Source: DATAYF01 sp036272735 (lineage in GTDB: Bacteria; Chloroflexota; Ktedonobacteria; Ktedonobacterales; Ktedonobacteraceae). From it: 6,319 nt of DNA. Under the pieces are notes generated by a model that saw only the letters and a program-made list of their open reading frames with translations, searched no databases and had not been told where the DNA came from. The stretch spans positions 1-6,319 of the forward strand of contig DATAYF010000558.1 of the NCBI GenBank assembly GCA_036272735.1. Direction: 5' to 3'. Shown one piece after another: positions 6,000 to 6,319 of the stretch (position 1 is its first letter; each line of letters begins with the position of its first letter). A program made the position numbers and the translations under genes.

Positions 6000-6028
6000 T
6001 TGACAGACCCCTTCGGGTTTGATACAGT
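6000..6028 (+). promoter_or_regulatory. Promoter of the right tnpB
   Basis: A perfect TTGACA (6000-6005) and TACAGT (6023-6028, four of six) are separated by 17 bases. The spacer contains a small hairpin, ACCC-CTTC-GGGT (6007-6018). Transcription should begin near 6035, leaving a leader of about 30 bases that contains GGAAAGG (6050-6056), seven bases before the ATG. Confidence 0.6.
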
Positions 6029-6063
6029 TAGAACAGACATTCTTTTCCCGGAAAGGCAGACGG

Positions 6064-6319
6064 ATGGCAGCGAAACGAGCGAAACGAACGAAGCGTAGGC
6101 GCATCGCCCAGGAGACTGGGGAGCTTCCTCGTCGGACTCCGACCTTTCTGCTGGAATTGCCTCTCGTGGTGAACGAGCACCAGGCCAAACGCCTCAGGGG
6201 GCACCTGGAAGCAGGCCGCCAGCTCTACAATGCCGTGCTCGCGGAAGGACACAAACGCCTGCGCCGCATGCGGGCAGACCCGGCGTGGCAAGCCGCTCGT
6301 GCCCTTCCTCCTTCCCACA
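6064..6319 (+). CDS. TnpB-like transposase-associated protein, N-terminal part
   Basis: The ATG at 6064 opens a frame of 85 residues that continues past the window. A very basic head (M-A-A-K-R-A-K-R-T-K-R-R-R) is followed by T-F-L-L-E-L-P-L-V-V-N-E-H-Q-A-K-R-L, then L-E-A-G-R-Q-L-Y-N-A-V-L and R-R-M-R-A-D-P-A-W. This is the N-terminal pattern of a TnpB (OrfB-type) subfamily frequent in IS-rich Chloroflexota and Actinobacteria: a strand, then a helix with L-Y-N-A. The catalytic RuvC region is out of view. GGAAAGG seven bases upstream and the TTGACA promoter support this start. The DNA for the basic head is itself repetitive (GCGAAACGA twice, then near-copies, 6069-6094). The protein has no close resemblance to the left tnpB product, so the two flanking elements are different families. 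Confidence 0.72.
   Translation, partial: MAAKRAKRTKRRRIAQETGELPRRTPTFLLELPLVVNEHQAKRLRGHLEAGRQLYNAVLAEGHKRLRRMRADPAWQAARALPPSH

Larger units (their letters stand above)
5946..6319 (+). mobile_element. Second tnpB-carrying IS, 5' (left-end) portion
   Basis: This stretch carries small inverted motifs (CCTC/GAGG at 5949-5960; GCTGG/CCAGC at 5971-5992; ACCC/GGGT at 6007-6018), a strong promoter and the start of a tnpB gene that runs off the window. It follows directly on the orphan right end, in the same orientation. The left boundary is a guess: no target-site motif could be fixed. Confidence 0.5.

Noticed and set aside
6028..6318. Minus-strand frames over the right end, including S-F-R-S-F-R repeats
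   Set aside because: They are antisense to the basic N-terminus of the tnpB product, and the repeat comes from its Lys/Arg codons.

Overview
The window looks like accessory DNA from a soil bacterium rich in insertion sequences. A Ktedonobacteria-type Chloroflexota is my best guess, from the IS200/IS605-type tnpB elements at both edges, the DrrAB-type efflux cassette and the plant-polysaccharide glycosidases. This host assignment is inference only.

Layout. Positions 1-392 (minus) hold the start of a tnpB gene, cut by the window edge, with a TTGACG/TATAAT promoter that predicts a leaderless mRNA and a long imperfect end hairpin. Positions 433-464 hold a terminator-like hairpin. Positions 480-2302 (minus) hold a two-gene ABC-2 exporter, drrA-like ATPase then drrB-like permease, with a 4-base ATGA overlap. 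Positions 2303-2465 are a divergent control region with a 28-bp near-perfect palindrome, and 2466-3251 (plus) encode a TetR-family regulator. Together these form a compact self-regulated drug-export module. Positions 3252-3472 hold two hairpins between convergent genes.

Positions 3473-5395 (minus) encode an intact GH127 (DUF1680) beta-L-arabinofuranosidase-type enzyme with all expected metal and catalytic residues and its own TATAAT promoter. Upstream of it, 5488-5838 (minus) is what I read as the 3' fragment of a GH31 alpha-glycosidase gene. It is broken by a +1 shift in a G7 run, carries an in-frame 9-bp tandem repeat, and is cut off at its 5' side. GH31 plus GH127 suggests a remnant of a plant cell-wall glycan locus.

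The cut edge of the GH31 fragment abuts about 105 bp (5839-5945, plus) that resemble the 3' end of an IS605-type tnpB and its omega-RNA scaffold, without the tnpB body. This is followed at once by the left end, TTGACA promoter and 5' part of a second, different tnpB (6064 to the edge, plus). The most unusual spot is therefore 5770-6064: a frameshifted glycosidase joined to an orphan omega-RNA-like end, joined to a new IS left end. I do not see an evident new defence or biosynthetic system.
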